This document shows, one piece after another, positions 51,491-59,083 of a stretch of 64,000 nt of DNA; the first letter of the stretch is position 1; the number at the start of each line of letters is the position of its first letter. Origin of the DNA: an uncultured Bacteroidales bacterium. Lineage in GTDB: Bacteria; Bacteroidota; Bacteroidia; Bacteroidales; Paludibacteraceae. A program made the translations under genes and the position numbers. Under the pieces are notes generated by a model, which ran no database searches, was not told the DNA's origin, and saw only the letters and a list, made by a program, of their open reading frames with translations. The stretch spans positions 1 through 64,000 of the forward strand of contig CACZFM010000005.1 of the NCBI GenBank assembly GCA_902780495.1, in the 5' to 3' direction.

Positions 51491-52345
51491 CCTCAACACG
51501 CCCCATTTTTCAAGTTTAAATAATACACGTTCTATGAACCATACTAATCCCCAAAGGTGATGACGCTTGAGGCGATCGTATTGGGACATGGGGAAATGAT
51601 ATCTGTCGTAGTCTTTCAATATACCTTGCGGCACCAGTTCTTGGAGCAAGCGATTGCGCTCCTCATTCAGGATATCCTTACGAGTTTCGGAGATGCCATT
51701 CATATCAAAGTGCGTCACCACGATATCTACATGCTTCGTAGTTGCTTTACCTAACACGATGGACTGCATATAGAATTTCCAATCGGAGCATATCTTGAGC
51801 GTCTCGTCATAGAGTCCGTACTCATCAAAGAGCGAACGCTTGATATATGCCGGACTATGATTTAAGCATCCACGATAGAACATATGGAGCGTTACATCAT
51901 CATTTCTGCTGCTTCTATCCACATACTGTTTTACTCCTATCTTTAGCATATCACCGTATAGAATGTCAAGGACATTCTCGGTTGAATGTTGAATGTTTAA
52001 AGAATTAAGGACAGCCATCATACGCTCGGTAACATCCGGAGCAGCGAGTATATCTCCAGAATTAAGGAACTGACAATATTCTCCCGTAGCCTTGCGGATG
52101 CCCTTGTTCATCGCGTTATATATTCCTTTGTCCTTCTCGCTCGACCATATCACACTCTTAGCTCTCGGCTCTTGGCTCTCGACTTGTCGAACATATTCCT
52201 TAATAATCTTTACAGAATTATCTGTCGATGCACCATCGACTATTATATGTTCGACATGCTCATACGTCTGCTCTGCTACCGAAGCAAGCGTCTTTCGCAA
52301 GCCTTCTGCATTATTATAATTTATGGTTACAATACTTACTTTCAT
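51488..52345 (-). CDS. Family 2 glycosyltransferase, 285 aa
   Basis: KVSIVTINYNNAEGLRKTLASV, HIIVDGASTDNSVKIIKEY, KDKGIYNAMNKGIRKATGEYCQFLNSGD are typical of WcaA-like GT2 enzymes. I take the start at the ATG 52343-52345 (MKVSIVTINY). An upstream ATG at 52369 adds MNELKHEG, which is micro-repeat text. Two internal tracts add residues: VESQEPRAKS before VIWSSEKDKG (52155-52185) and SLNIQHSTENV (51972-52010). Confidence 0.9.
   Translation of the reverse strand: MKVSIVTINYNNAEGLRKTLASVAEQTYEHVEHIIVDGASTDNSVKIIKEYVRQVESQEPRAKSVIWSSEKDKGIYNAMNKGIRKATGEYCQFLNSGDILAAPDVTERMMAVLNSLNIQHSTENVLDILYGDMLKIGVKQYVDRSSRNDDVTLHMFYRGCLNHSPAYIKRSLFDEYGLYDETLKICSDWKFYMQSIVLGKATTKHVDIVVTHFDMNGISETRKDILNEERNRLLQELVPQGILKDYDRYHFPMSQYDRLKRHHLWGLVWFIERVLFKLEKWGVLR
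51972..52010. repeat. In-frame micro-repeat in a GT2 gene (1)
   Basis: ACATTCTCGGTTGAATGTTG then AATGTTTAAAGAATTAAGG, encoding LNSLNIQHSTENV on the minus strand. Confidence 0.7.
52155..52185. repeat. In-frame micro-repeat in a GT2 gene (2)
   Basis: TCTTAGCTCTCGGCTCTTGG then CTCTCGACTT: the word GCTCT(C/T)GG repeats. It encodes VESQEPRAKS, which splits the usual GT2 stretch between the second strand and EKDKGIYNAMNKG. Confidence 0.75.
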
Positions 52346-52371
52346 TCCTTCATGTTTTAACTCATTCATTA

Positions 52372-53349
52372 TTATTTAAACCACGAACCCTCATGTCCTA
52401 TTAATCTTTTAATTCGTTTATTGATCCGTTGAGGTAATCGTTTTATACCACTCCATCCATACTCCCATGATTGAAAATACGCCCTATGGAATAACCAATC
52501 TGCTTTCCGTTGAATTCGGTTATCTTTCGGTTCTCGTAATGGTAAGATCGGTTCCAATTCACGACATGCCCCCACACTATTTGGATTAAACGTATGCGTT
52601 GCCGTTTCATCAAAGCCAATATTCATACTCAAGTTACTATTGGGGCATATTCCTTTACCTCCCGTCAACCATATCATCATCCAGAACTGCTGATCCCAAC
52701 TTGTTCCTCCTAAACAATCCTTATGAATTTCATCCAACCGATCCATCCAATATTCTCTTTCCCGTAATGCAGCCCCATACCTTTTCATTGCCTTATTTAA
52801 ATCCTCTCGGCTATAACGCTTCATCGTATAATCAAAGTACTTCCACGCTCTTCTCCAAGTCGCCCATGCGCAAAGGGTTCGATTCATCATCGAGAAATAG
52901 TAACTGCCACCACCAAACTGCTCATCGTATAGTTTCATGCTCCCTATTGCTCGAACCGATTCATCATCCTTATACTTTTCCAACAATGTTTCTGCATATT
53001 CAAAGAAATCCGGATGAGGTACAGCATCATCCTCAAATATTAAGCCCGCTTCCACCTGTTCAAAGAACCAACTGATACCGGTTGCCGGCCCCGAACCACA
53101 GCCTAAATTAAACGAAGAGTAAAGAGTGAAAAGTGTAAAGGTAGGATGTTCCACAGCATATGCAGACGTAAGTTCAGTTATTACATCTCTTACATCTTGA
53201 CACTTTATTCTATCATTCTCATTTCCTTCACGTGCTCCATCCTGACACACATATAGCGATTGAGGTTCCTGTTTCAGGATCTCTGTCAACACTCGTCGCG
53301 TATGCTCCGGACGATTGAAAGTAATCAATAATATCGGCGTCTTATACAT
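52372..53349 (-). CDS. Glycosyltransferase-like protein (GT-A, GNT-I/HlpA type), 325 aa
   Basis: TPILLITFNRPEHTRRVLTEIL, LYVCQDGAREGNENDRIKC, GISWFFEQVEAGLIFEDDAVPHPDFFEYAETLLEKY match bacterial sugar transferases with an E-D-D metal site. LCAWATWRRAWKYFD and GGTSWDQQFWMMIW are also family blocks. A GAGTGAAAAGTGTAAAG tract (53113-53142) encodes FTLFTLYSSFN just before NLGCGSGP. Substrate unknown. Confidence 0.85.
   Translation of the reverse strand: MYKTPILLITFNRPEHTRRVLTEILKQEPQSLYVCQDGAREGNENDRIKCQDVRDVITELTSAYAVEHPTFTLFTLYSSFNLGCGSGPATGISWFFEQVEAGLIFEDDAVPHPDFFEYAETLLEKYKDDESVRAIGSMKLYDEQFGGGSYYFSMMNRTLCAWATWRRAWKYFDYTMKRYSREDLNKAMKRYGAALREREYWMDRLDEIHKDCLGGTSWDQQFWMMIWLTGGKGICPNSNLSMNIGFDETATHTFNPNSVGACRELEPILPLREPKDNRIQRKADWLFHRAYFQSWEYGWSGIKRLPQRINKRIKRLIGHEGSWFK
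53113..53142. repeat. In-frame micro-repeat in the GNT-I-like gene
   Basis: CGAAGAGTAAAGAGTGAAAA then GTGTAAAGGT, encoding TFTLFTLYSS. Combines the GAGTGAA and GTGTAA word families. Confidence 0.75.
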
Positions 53350-54282
53350 TTATATGCGTACTATATTTTTAATCAACTTTTTCCAATTGTGATTTAATCT
53401 AAATAGTCTCCACGACAAAGAATACTTATTTTCCCCTATTTCTTTTGCTTTATCAATATTCCATTGCAGCACGCTCTCATAGAATCGACTCGTGGATTCC
53501 TCATGGTTTTTATCATACAACTCTTCGGCGATACTTAATCCTGTTTTACAGGCATCTGCCAATTTTACCTTTCCGAATATACCATCGCTATGTTTAGTAT
53601 ATACTCCGCTATTGAATGCGAACAAATAACCTTTCCCTAATCTTAACAAATGATACATCTCATGCATATCCCTATACATACGGTATCTTGTTCTCCATTC
53701 AGATGAGTAATATTGCGCTCGAAATACCATAGTCAGCGGCTGCGTAATCCAATTTGCAAAAAACATATCGAGTGTAACGTCTACTCCTTCTACCTCATTG
53801 TTCTTAAATAAATAGCCGCAGCCATCTGCTGTATTTACATTTTGCTCATAATCATGATGTGTACATCTCGTCCATGTTATACTATACTCCGGATGCGCCT
53901 CCATAAAATCAATCTGCTTCTGCAACTTCTTTGCATCCGTCCAATAGTCATCTCCTTCACAGTATGCGATATATTTCCCAAGAACTCTGTTATAATTATA
54001 CAGATCTATCTCTTTCGCTTTCCCCTTTGAATACTGATTTTCCGCTTCATACAACGGATATATTCTATCTGGATATTTTGCCGCGTACTCCTTGATTATT
54101 TCGGTGGTACCATCTGTGGATGCATCATCATGTATCAATATCTCATACCAAGGTTCATCTTTCGACACCCCCGTAGGAGGCTCTTGCATCAAGAACCCCT
54201 CTAGCGCCTTGGAAATAAATGGCGCATGGTTGTATGTGATACAACAGATTGAGACTATTATATTTGATTTTTCACTTGGCAT
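53350..54282 (-). CDS. Family 2 glycosyltransferase, 310 aa
   Basis: NIIVSICCITYNHAPFISKALEGFLMQ, ILIHDDASTDGTTEIIKEYAAKYPD, and LGKYIAYCEGDDYWTDAKKLQKQIDFMEAHPEYSITWT are strong GT2 motifs (metal motif EGDD). The C-terminal half is helical. It follows the WbqC gene with no gap and precedes the GNT-I-like gene with no gap, so all are in one operon. Confidence 0.92.
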   Translation of the reverse strand: MPSEKSNIIVSICCITYNHAPFISKALEGFLMQEPPTGVSKDEPWYEILIHDDASTDGTTEIIKEYAAKYPDRIYPLYEAENQYSKGKAKEIDLYNYNRVLGKYIAYCEGDDYWTDAKKLQKQIDFMEAHPEYSITWTRCTHHDYEQNVNTADGCGYLFKNNEVEGVDVTLDMFFANWITQPLTMVFRAQYYSSEWRTRYRMYRDMHEMYHLLRLGKGYLFAFNSGVYTKHSDGIFGKVKLADACKTGLSIAEELYDKNHEESTSRFYESVLQWNIDKAKEIGENKYSLSWRLFRLNHNWKKLIKNIVRI

Positions 54283-54996
54283 CTATACTAATTTATACTT
54301 ATCCAACATTGCATTGATATCTTCTCTATCATTCCACATCATTACATCCAAGATGGATAATCCAGGCTCGAATACAGGACGCTTTTGGTCATATGCGGCT
54401 ATCTCCATCTGCTGAAAACTAATAGGGATGCCGGCTTTCTCATACTTACTTCTATCAAAAAATTCAGTTCCACCTATTGGGTTGATATAGTGTGTCACAT
54501 CCGGTAAAGCCTTGCATATATTCAGAGCCCATTCATCCGGAGCCTTCACCGGGTCTATCTGTAAGTTCATCTTAGAGAACACCTCCAGTTCTCGCGGAAA
54601 ACCCAAATATCTGCATATAGTCTCCAATGATGCCTTGTTAAGCGATGTAATATCTTCATATTCTTGCTCAAACACCTCATTCAGCAATCGTATCACACCG
54701 TAATAATGTGGAGCAACCTTTTTGTAATGCTGAATTTGAGACAGCATCTTTTTCTTCCATGGTTCCACATTATTAATACGTACATTTTGGATTGATGTTT
54801 CTCTTCCATCTTCTTTAATCAACGGTACTTGTACATATTGCCAACCATCATTCTGTTTCAACATCCTATTACGTTCAATCCATCCGTGACGAATGAACTG
54901 AACTGTATCAAAGAGTATAAACCGATCTGTATGCTTTATCAAACTAATATACCCGATATAAGGCATAAAGTATGGCTGCATAATTCCTACTGTCAT
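54283..54996 (-). CDS. WbqC family protein, 237 aa
   Basis: GIMQPYFMPYIGYISLIKHTDRFILFDTVQFIRHGWIERNRML is the diagnostic N-terminus of WbqC-like proteins. YVQVPLI and NPIGGTEFF also fit. They occur in O-antigen and capsule loci next to DegT aminotransferases, as here, and are thought to act on amino-sugar nucleotides, possibly as acyl- or amino-acid transferases; the reaction is not firmly established. The gene starts 4 bases after the DegT stop. Confidence 0.9.
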   Translation of the reverse strand: MTVGIMQPYFMPYIGYISLIKHTDRFILFDTVQFIRHGWIERNRMLKQNDGWQYVQVPLIKEDGRETSIQNVRINNVEPWKKKMLSQIQHYKKVAPHYYGVIRLLNEVFEQEYEDITSLNKASLETICRYLGFPRELEVFSKMNLQIDPVKAPDEWALNICKALPDVTHYINPIGGTEFFDRSKYEKAGIPISFQQMEIAAYDQKRPVFEPGLSILDVMMWNDREDINAMLDKYKLV

Positions 54997-55000
54997 ATTT

Positions 55001-56116
55001 TTACTTCACTATACAATCAATAATTTGTTTTAAATCTTCTTCGAGCAATACATGATGCATCGGCAGACACAACACTTCGTTCGCAACTTTCGTTGCTACC
55101 GGCAAATTAGCCTCAGCTGCTGTCGGATAATGTCGATACGGCTCAAAAGCAGTAATCAACGGATAAAAATAGCGTCTACCGAATATCCCCTGTTCCTTCA
55201 ATTTTGCATATAATGCATCACGGCTCATGCCATACTCGGCTTCATTAATGAAGATGGGGAAGTAGCTATAGTTATGTCTCACTCCCGGCATATCGTCGAA
55301 GAACCGAATACCTTTGACACCGCGCAACGCGGCACGATAGGCATTCGCTACTTTCTGACGTGCCTCAATAGCGGCATCTACTTGCTTCAAGTTCAGCAAT
55401 CCATACGCTGCACGCACCTCATCCATCTTGCTATTGATACCAGGAGCCACTACTGTCACCTCGTCCTCAAAACCGAAGTTTTTCAGATGATCAATCTTCT
55501 CTTTCATCTCCTTCGTATGACATACCAAAGCACCTCCTTCGATGGTGTTATACACCTTCGTTGCATGGAACGATAGTGTAGAGATATCTCCGGCATTGAG
55601 AATCGATTCGCCATTGACGCGTACTCCGAAAGCATGCGCAGCGTCATAGATCACTTTCAACCCATGTTTCTTGGCTATCGCATCTATCTCCTCCGTATTA
55701 CATGGTTTGCCATAGCAGTGCACCGGCATGATTGCCACCGTGTTCGGAGTGATAGCCGCTTCTATCTTTGCCGGATCCATTCCGCATGTCTCTTCCTCGA
55801 TATCCACAAACACCGGTGTCAACTGGTTCCACCAGATGCTATGCGTTGTGGCTACGAACGAATATGGAGTGGTTATTACTTCGCCCTTCGTTAGCCCCAA
55901 CGCTTGCAATGCGGTTATCAACGGCAACGTACCATTGGTGAAGAGTGAGATGTACTCTACTCCGAGATACTTAGCCAGTTCTTCCTCCAGCAACTCATGA
56001 TAATGCCCCATATTGGTAATCCACCGTCTTTCCCAGATCTGTTCAAGATATTGGTTTAGTTCCTTTAAATCAGGAAGCAAAGGGGACGTTACTGTGATTG
56101 TACTTTTATTTGTCAT
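55001..56116 (-). CDS. DegT/DnrJ/EryC1/StrS sugar aminotransferase, 371 aa
   Basis: PLP-dependent sugar aminotransferase: NGTLPLITALQALGL, ITTPYSFVATTHSIWWNQLTPVFVDI, VIYDAAHAFG (Asp158) and the PLP lysine Lys187 in LSFHATKVYNTIEGGALV. It aminates a 4- or 3-keto nucleotide sugar, glutamate being the usual donor. The N-terminal MTNKS is encoded by the micro-repeat at 56109-56138. A 31-codon stub of a second, diverged homologue lies upstream at 56505-56600, with a four-helix gene in between. Confidence 0.93.
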   Translation of the reverse strand: MTNKSTITVTSPLLPDLKELNQYLEQIWERRWITNMGHYHELLEEELAKYLGVEYISLFTNGTLPLITALQALGLTKGEVITTPYSFVATTHSIWWNQLTPVFVDIEEETCGMDPAKIEAAITPNTVAIMPVHCYGKPCNTEEIDAIAKKHGLKVIYDAAHAFGVRVNGESILNAGDISTLSFHATKVYNTIEGGALVCHTKEMKEKIDHLKNFGFEDEVTVVAPGINSKMDEVRAAYGLLNLKQVDAAIEARQKVANAYRAALRGVKGIRFFDDMPGVRHNYSYFPIFINEAEYGMSRDALYAKLKEQGIFGRRYFYPLITAFEPYRHYPTAAEANLPVATKVANEVLCLPMHHVLLEEDLKQIIDCIVK

Positions 56117-56138
56117 ATGTCATTTCTCATTTGTCGTT
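56109..56138. repeat. Micro-repeat 3' of four-helix copy 4
   Basis: Sense strand ACGACAAATGAGAAATGACA then TATGACAAAT. It carries the stop of the four-helix gene (KNDK-TGA) and the start of degT (MTNK). Confidence 0.75.
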
Positions 56139-56480
56139 TTTTAATGTTTTTAGGCTTGCAGCGAGTATTTTATATAGTTCGCGTACATCTGCTAAAAGTT
56201 CCTCATATTGATTCTTCGAAATCAGCTCTGAGCCATATAATACCTTCAGCCAATAGATAGTCTCATTCGCTTCTTTCTGTGCTATGCTAAGTTTATTGAC
56301 AAAATCCGCTTTACTCACAGCATCGCATGCTTCACTATAGTTTGCTCCTATACTTGTACCGCTCCTCTGAATCTGATCGGAGTTATTGTACTCATGCTGC
56401 TCTTCTCGCAAATACTTTCTCAATTTATTTATCTTAACCGAGAACGCGATACATTTATCTATAAATTCTTCTTTGCTCAT
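56127..56480 (-). CDS. Four-helix bundle protein (S23/IVP type), copy 4, 117 aa
   Basis: Intact and the best match to the family: FIDKCIAFSVKINKLRKYL, EYNNSDQIQRSGTSIGANYSEAC, SKADFVNKLSIAQKEANETIYWLKVLYGSELI, and a final helix LYKILAASLKTL. Very similar in length and layout to copy 2. No catalytic residues are evident. The ATG lies at the edge of one micro-repeat (56481-56512) and the stop within another (56109-56138). It sits between a degT stub and an intact degT. Confidence 0.88.
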   Translation of the reverse strand: MSKEEFIDKCIAFSVKINKLRKYLREEQHEYNNSDQIQRSGTSIGANYSEACDAVSKADFVNKLSIAQKEANETIYWLKVLYGSELISKNQYEELLADVRELYKILAASLKTLKNDK

Positions 56481-56512
56481 AAATTACAAATCACAAATGT
56501 CAAATTACAAAT
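56481..56512. repeat. Micro-repeat 5' of four-helix copy 4
   Basis: AAATTACAAATCACAAATGT then CAAATTACAAAT, directly upstream of the four-helix start and containing the stop codon of the degT stub. Same words as 33035-33128. Confidence 0.8.
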
Positions 56513-56600
56513 GAGCGTTCACGCTCTGGATATCTTGCATCAACTTGTTTAATTCGTCCAAGTTGGGCAGTAAGGGCGATGTTACGGTTATATTATCCAT
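56505..56600 (-). pseudogene. 5' stub of a second degT aminotransferase gene, 31 codons
   Basis: ATG at 56598-56600 reads MDNITVTSPLLPNLDELNKL, then MQDIQSVNAHL and TAA in a micro-repeat. The intact DegT starts with TITVTSPLLPDLKELNQYL, so the stub is the beginning of a homologue. The codons differ at many synonymous positions, so it is not a recent copy of the neighbour. It is too short to function. It shows that a degT gene was cut here, next to the four-helix cassette. Confidence 0.8.
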
Positions 56601-56603
56601 GTT

Positions 56604-57680
56604 TTATTTAAATATCTTTTTTGCTGCCTCACGGCTGATTAATAAACCATATAGGTATTCCCAATTCGACCACTTGTATTTATCATACATCAAAGCCACG
56701 ATTCGCACATACCGCAAATAGAGCCGGTCGCGAAAAGTCGATTGCGGTTTAGCCAATACGCGATAGATGCGACCGGGAGTCTCTTCAAAGGCCGCTTGGG
56801 TACGTTCGGTTAAGTCCCATTGATAACCCTTATCGGCAAAGACCCTGAGCATGTGGATGATATCCTTCAGCCCATCCTGCATGAACATACCGGCAAAGGC
56901 GGGTATAAAACGGATATGATGCAGCGGCAGCAATCCGTATTCCGCTACGTTATCATCGCCTCGAAGCGTTTTCGTGATGCTGGTTGCATATTGCACCCAC
57001 GCATAATCAGCTCTATCGACATACACTACCGGTCCGAACTGCAGATGATGCAACGTAATAACCGTATCATCGAAATGCTTGCCATACAAGGCCGCACAAT
57101 CCTGCTCCGGATGACGACGGATCATATAGCATTGATTCAAGGCACGATACTCGGATAAGATATCATAAGCCGAAAGAACCTGTCCGTTCTTCAACCGACC
57201 AAACGAGGGCCATGGTTGGCTGGACGGTTGCGATTCTCCATCCCGTACCGGCCATACATCCTGCATGCACATCGCGCACTCCGGATGAGATGCTAACATA
57301 TCCAACTGGGTCTGATAGATATCGTTGGAACGCAGATAATCATCTGCATCAATATTCACGAAGAAATCACCCTGAGCATGAGTATATACATTGAGTTTAT
57401 TCCATCCGCAGCGTTCCGACACATTCTTCGGATCGCAGTCATTGGAGTTGCAGCGGGTATAGAACAATTGGGTCAGATTGGTGATATGTAATTTGCCATT
57501 GGTGATTTGGTTTTGCAGATCTGCTATATACTCCGCTGTACCATCATCCGACCGATCATCAGAAACAATGACCTCGAAGGGGACATTGAGTTTCTGCCCC
57601 AGCACGGAAGACAAACAACGCTCTAGCAATTCGCGCTGATTGTGCGTAATGACTAATATGGATAGAACAGGATGCACCAT
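56604..57680 (-). CDS. Family 2 glycosyltransferase, 358 aa
   Basis: PVLSILVITHNQRELLERCLSSVL, FEVIVSDDRSDDGTAEYIADL, and GDFFVNIDADDYLRSNDIYQTQLDMLASHPE are clear GT2 motifs with a DADD metal site. Between IADL and LTQLFYTRCN, a micro-repeat (57471-57515) encodes QNQITNGKLHITN. The end has FDDTVITLHHLQFGPVVYVDRADYAWVQY, as in rhamnosyl-type GT2. It is 3 bases upstream of the degT stub. Confidence 0.9.
   Translation of the reverse strand: MVHPVLSILVITHNQRELLERCLSSVLGQKLNVPFEVIVSDDRSDDGTAEYIADLQNQITNGKLHITNLTQLFYTRCNSNDCDPKNVSERCGWNKLNVYTHAQGDFFVNIDADDYLRSNDIYQTQLDMLASHPECAMCMQDVWPVRDGESQPSSQPWPSFGRLKNGQVLSAYDILSEYRALNQCYMIRRHPEQDCAALYGKHFDDTVITLHHLQFGPVVYVDRADYAWVQYATSITKTLRGDDNVAEYGLLPLHHIRFIPAFAGMFMQDGLKDIIHMLRVFADKGYQWDLTERTQAAFEETPGRIYRVLAKPQSTFRDRLYLRYVRIVALMYDKYKWSNWEYLYGLLISREAAKKIFK
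57471..57515. repeat. In-frame micro-repeat in a GT2 gene
   Basis: GGTCAGATTGGTGATATGTA, ATTTGCCATTGGTGATTTGG, TTTTG. Words ATTGGTGAT(T/A) are shared with 22818-22853. It encodes QNQITNGKLHITNLT. Confidence 0.75.
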
Positions 57681-57681
57681 A

Positions 57682-59079
57682 TCAATTCTTCATCAAACCG
57701 ATCTTCTTCAATACTCGTTTAGCCCGGCGTTCGTTCTTTTTGTAATATTCGTTGATTGCCACATATACAGGATGATGCGTTACGTTATACACAAATAACT
57801 GCATATCGAAATGACTTCTCCGTAACAGCTTATTGATCATCCGGCAATCGTTGAGATCCTTCGGCTTCTCGCCGCGATTATGCTTCATCTGATACAGCAC
57901 ATCGAGGCTAATCAGTTTCAAGCCGTGATAGTACTGATAGTTCGCCGGATTGGTGATAATCTCCTCCTTCGGATAAGGGTAATAGCACAACTGGGAGTCA
58001 TGCGGAGATATAATATCATCCTCCATATTCAGACGTTCATCAATACAGAGATAATCCAAGTCATCGCTATGGCGCATGAGCAGCACATTAAGCGGTGTGC
58101 TACCGGCTCCGCAGATATCGTCTAAATCAACACCTAGCTTCTGTGCCGTTGATTTCAAATACTCCACATTCTCATCGAAGACCTTATCGTCCTTCGCGAA
58201 CGGACGATGATTGATCGCGAAGAGCGAATTGGCATTGAAATAGGTCTCCGCCAACCAGACTGCCTCATCATGATGGTCATTGATATGGACGCTGAAATTG
58301 CCGATATTATATATATCCCGTATCTCTGCCTTGGCTTTCACCACCTTCTCCAAATCATCACAAACAAACACATAGACGCGAGTCGGATATTTGCCCAAAG
58401 ATGCTTGCGCATGGTCTTGTGCTCCGAAATATTGGTTCTCTTCATTACCGATCCAGTCTTCCCGATCCCAGAACGAACCGTAGGACAGCTTTTTGAGATT
58501 CACCAGACCATTGTAAGTCAGGTGCAGCTCTTTCTTATAGAAGATAAGGCCATACTTATTGAGGATGGCTTCTCCCCTATCATCGTCCTTCGGATTCGTA
58601 ATCGAATGCAGGTTGACAATATGCGCATGAGGATTGAGTTTCACATACTCCAGCGCACCATAATCCATCACGGACGGATTCATCTTCTTCTCAAAGAAGA
58701 AGCGGTAGTCATAGATCTCATCCGACTCATGGGTATCATCTTCGATCTTAGGCTCAATACCCAACGCCACACAGGCTGCCAAGCGATGTGCTCCGTCTTG
58801 AATCTCGCTATTCGAGCCCAAGGGGATAGGTGCTAATGATTGGGCATAACCATCCGCCTTGAGACTCGCAATGAGCGCATCAAAACTGTTGATGAAATCA
58901 TCTGGGGTGTTCTTGGGCTTTCCGTCACTGGGGTTCAGTTCGTAGAAACCATTGAACGCACGGATATGCTCCAAATAGGCTGCACGATGGTACACGCACG
59001 GATGCTTCACGTAAAGGTACTTGAATATCAAATCAAAGCGCCTTTGGTGCAGAAATATGTCTATTGCTTTTTGCTTCAT
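57682..59079 (-). CDS. Unknown protein with ParB-like HR motif, 465 aa
   Basis: I do not recognise the family. Near residue 90 the segment APIPLGSNSEIQDGAHRLAACVALGIEP resembles the ParB/sulfiredoxin motif (DG-x-HR), which in CTP- or ATP-using enzymes binds phosphate. The C-terminal third contains DDLDYLCIDERLN and GLKLISLDVLYQMKHNRGEKPKDLND, reminiscent of nucleotidyltransferase-fold proteins. The start is the ATG 59077-59079; the ATG at 59127 would overlap wzt by 44 bases. As the gene after wzt it likely modifies or tags the glycan, but this is not shown. Confidence 0.6.
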   Translation of the reverse strand: MKQKAIDIFLHQRRFDLIFKYLYVKHPCVYHRAAYLEHIRAFNGFYELNPSDGKPKNTPDDFINSFDALIASLKADGYAQSLAPIPLGSNSEIQDGAHRLAACVALGIEPKIEDDTHESDEIYDYRFFFEKKMNPSVMDYGALEYVKLNPHAHIVNLHSITNPKDDDRGEAILNKYGLIFYKKELHLTYNGLVNLKKLSYGSFWDREDWIGNEENQYFGAQDHAQASLGKYPTRVYVFVCDDLEKVVKAKAEIRDIYNIGNFSVHINDHHDEAVWLAETYFNANSLFAINHRPFAKDDKVFDENVEYLKSTAQKLGVDLDDICGAGSTPLNVLLMRHSDDLDYLCIDERLNMEDDIISPHDSQLCYYPYPKEEIITNPANYQYYHGLKLISLDVLYQMKHNRGEKPKDLNDCRMINKLLRRSHFDMQLFVYNVTHHPVYVAINEYYKKNERRAKRVLKKIGLMKN

Positions 59080-59083
59080 TTGC

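Noticed and set aside
23216..56480. Diversity-generating retroelement (four-helix proteins resemble Avd)
   Set aside because: No reverse transcriptase, template repeat or variable repeat pair was found in the window.
22818..57515. Micro-repeats as assembly or sequencing artefacts
   Set aside because: Many tracts differ in sequence, keep reading frames in conserved enzymes and recur in several word families, which random error would not give; raw reads would still be needed for full certainty.
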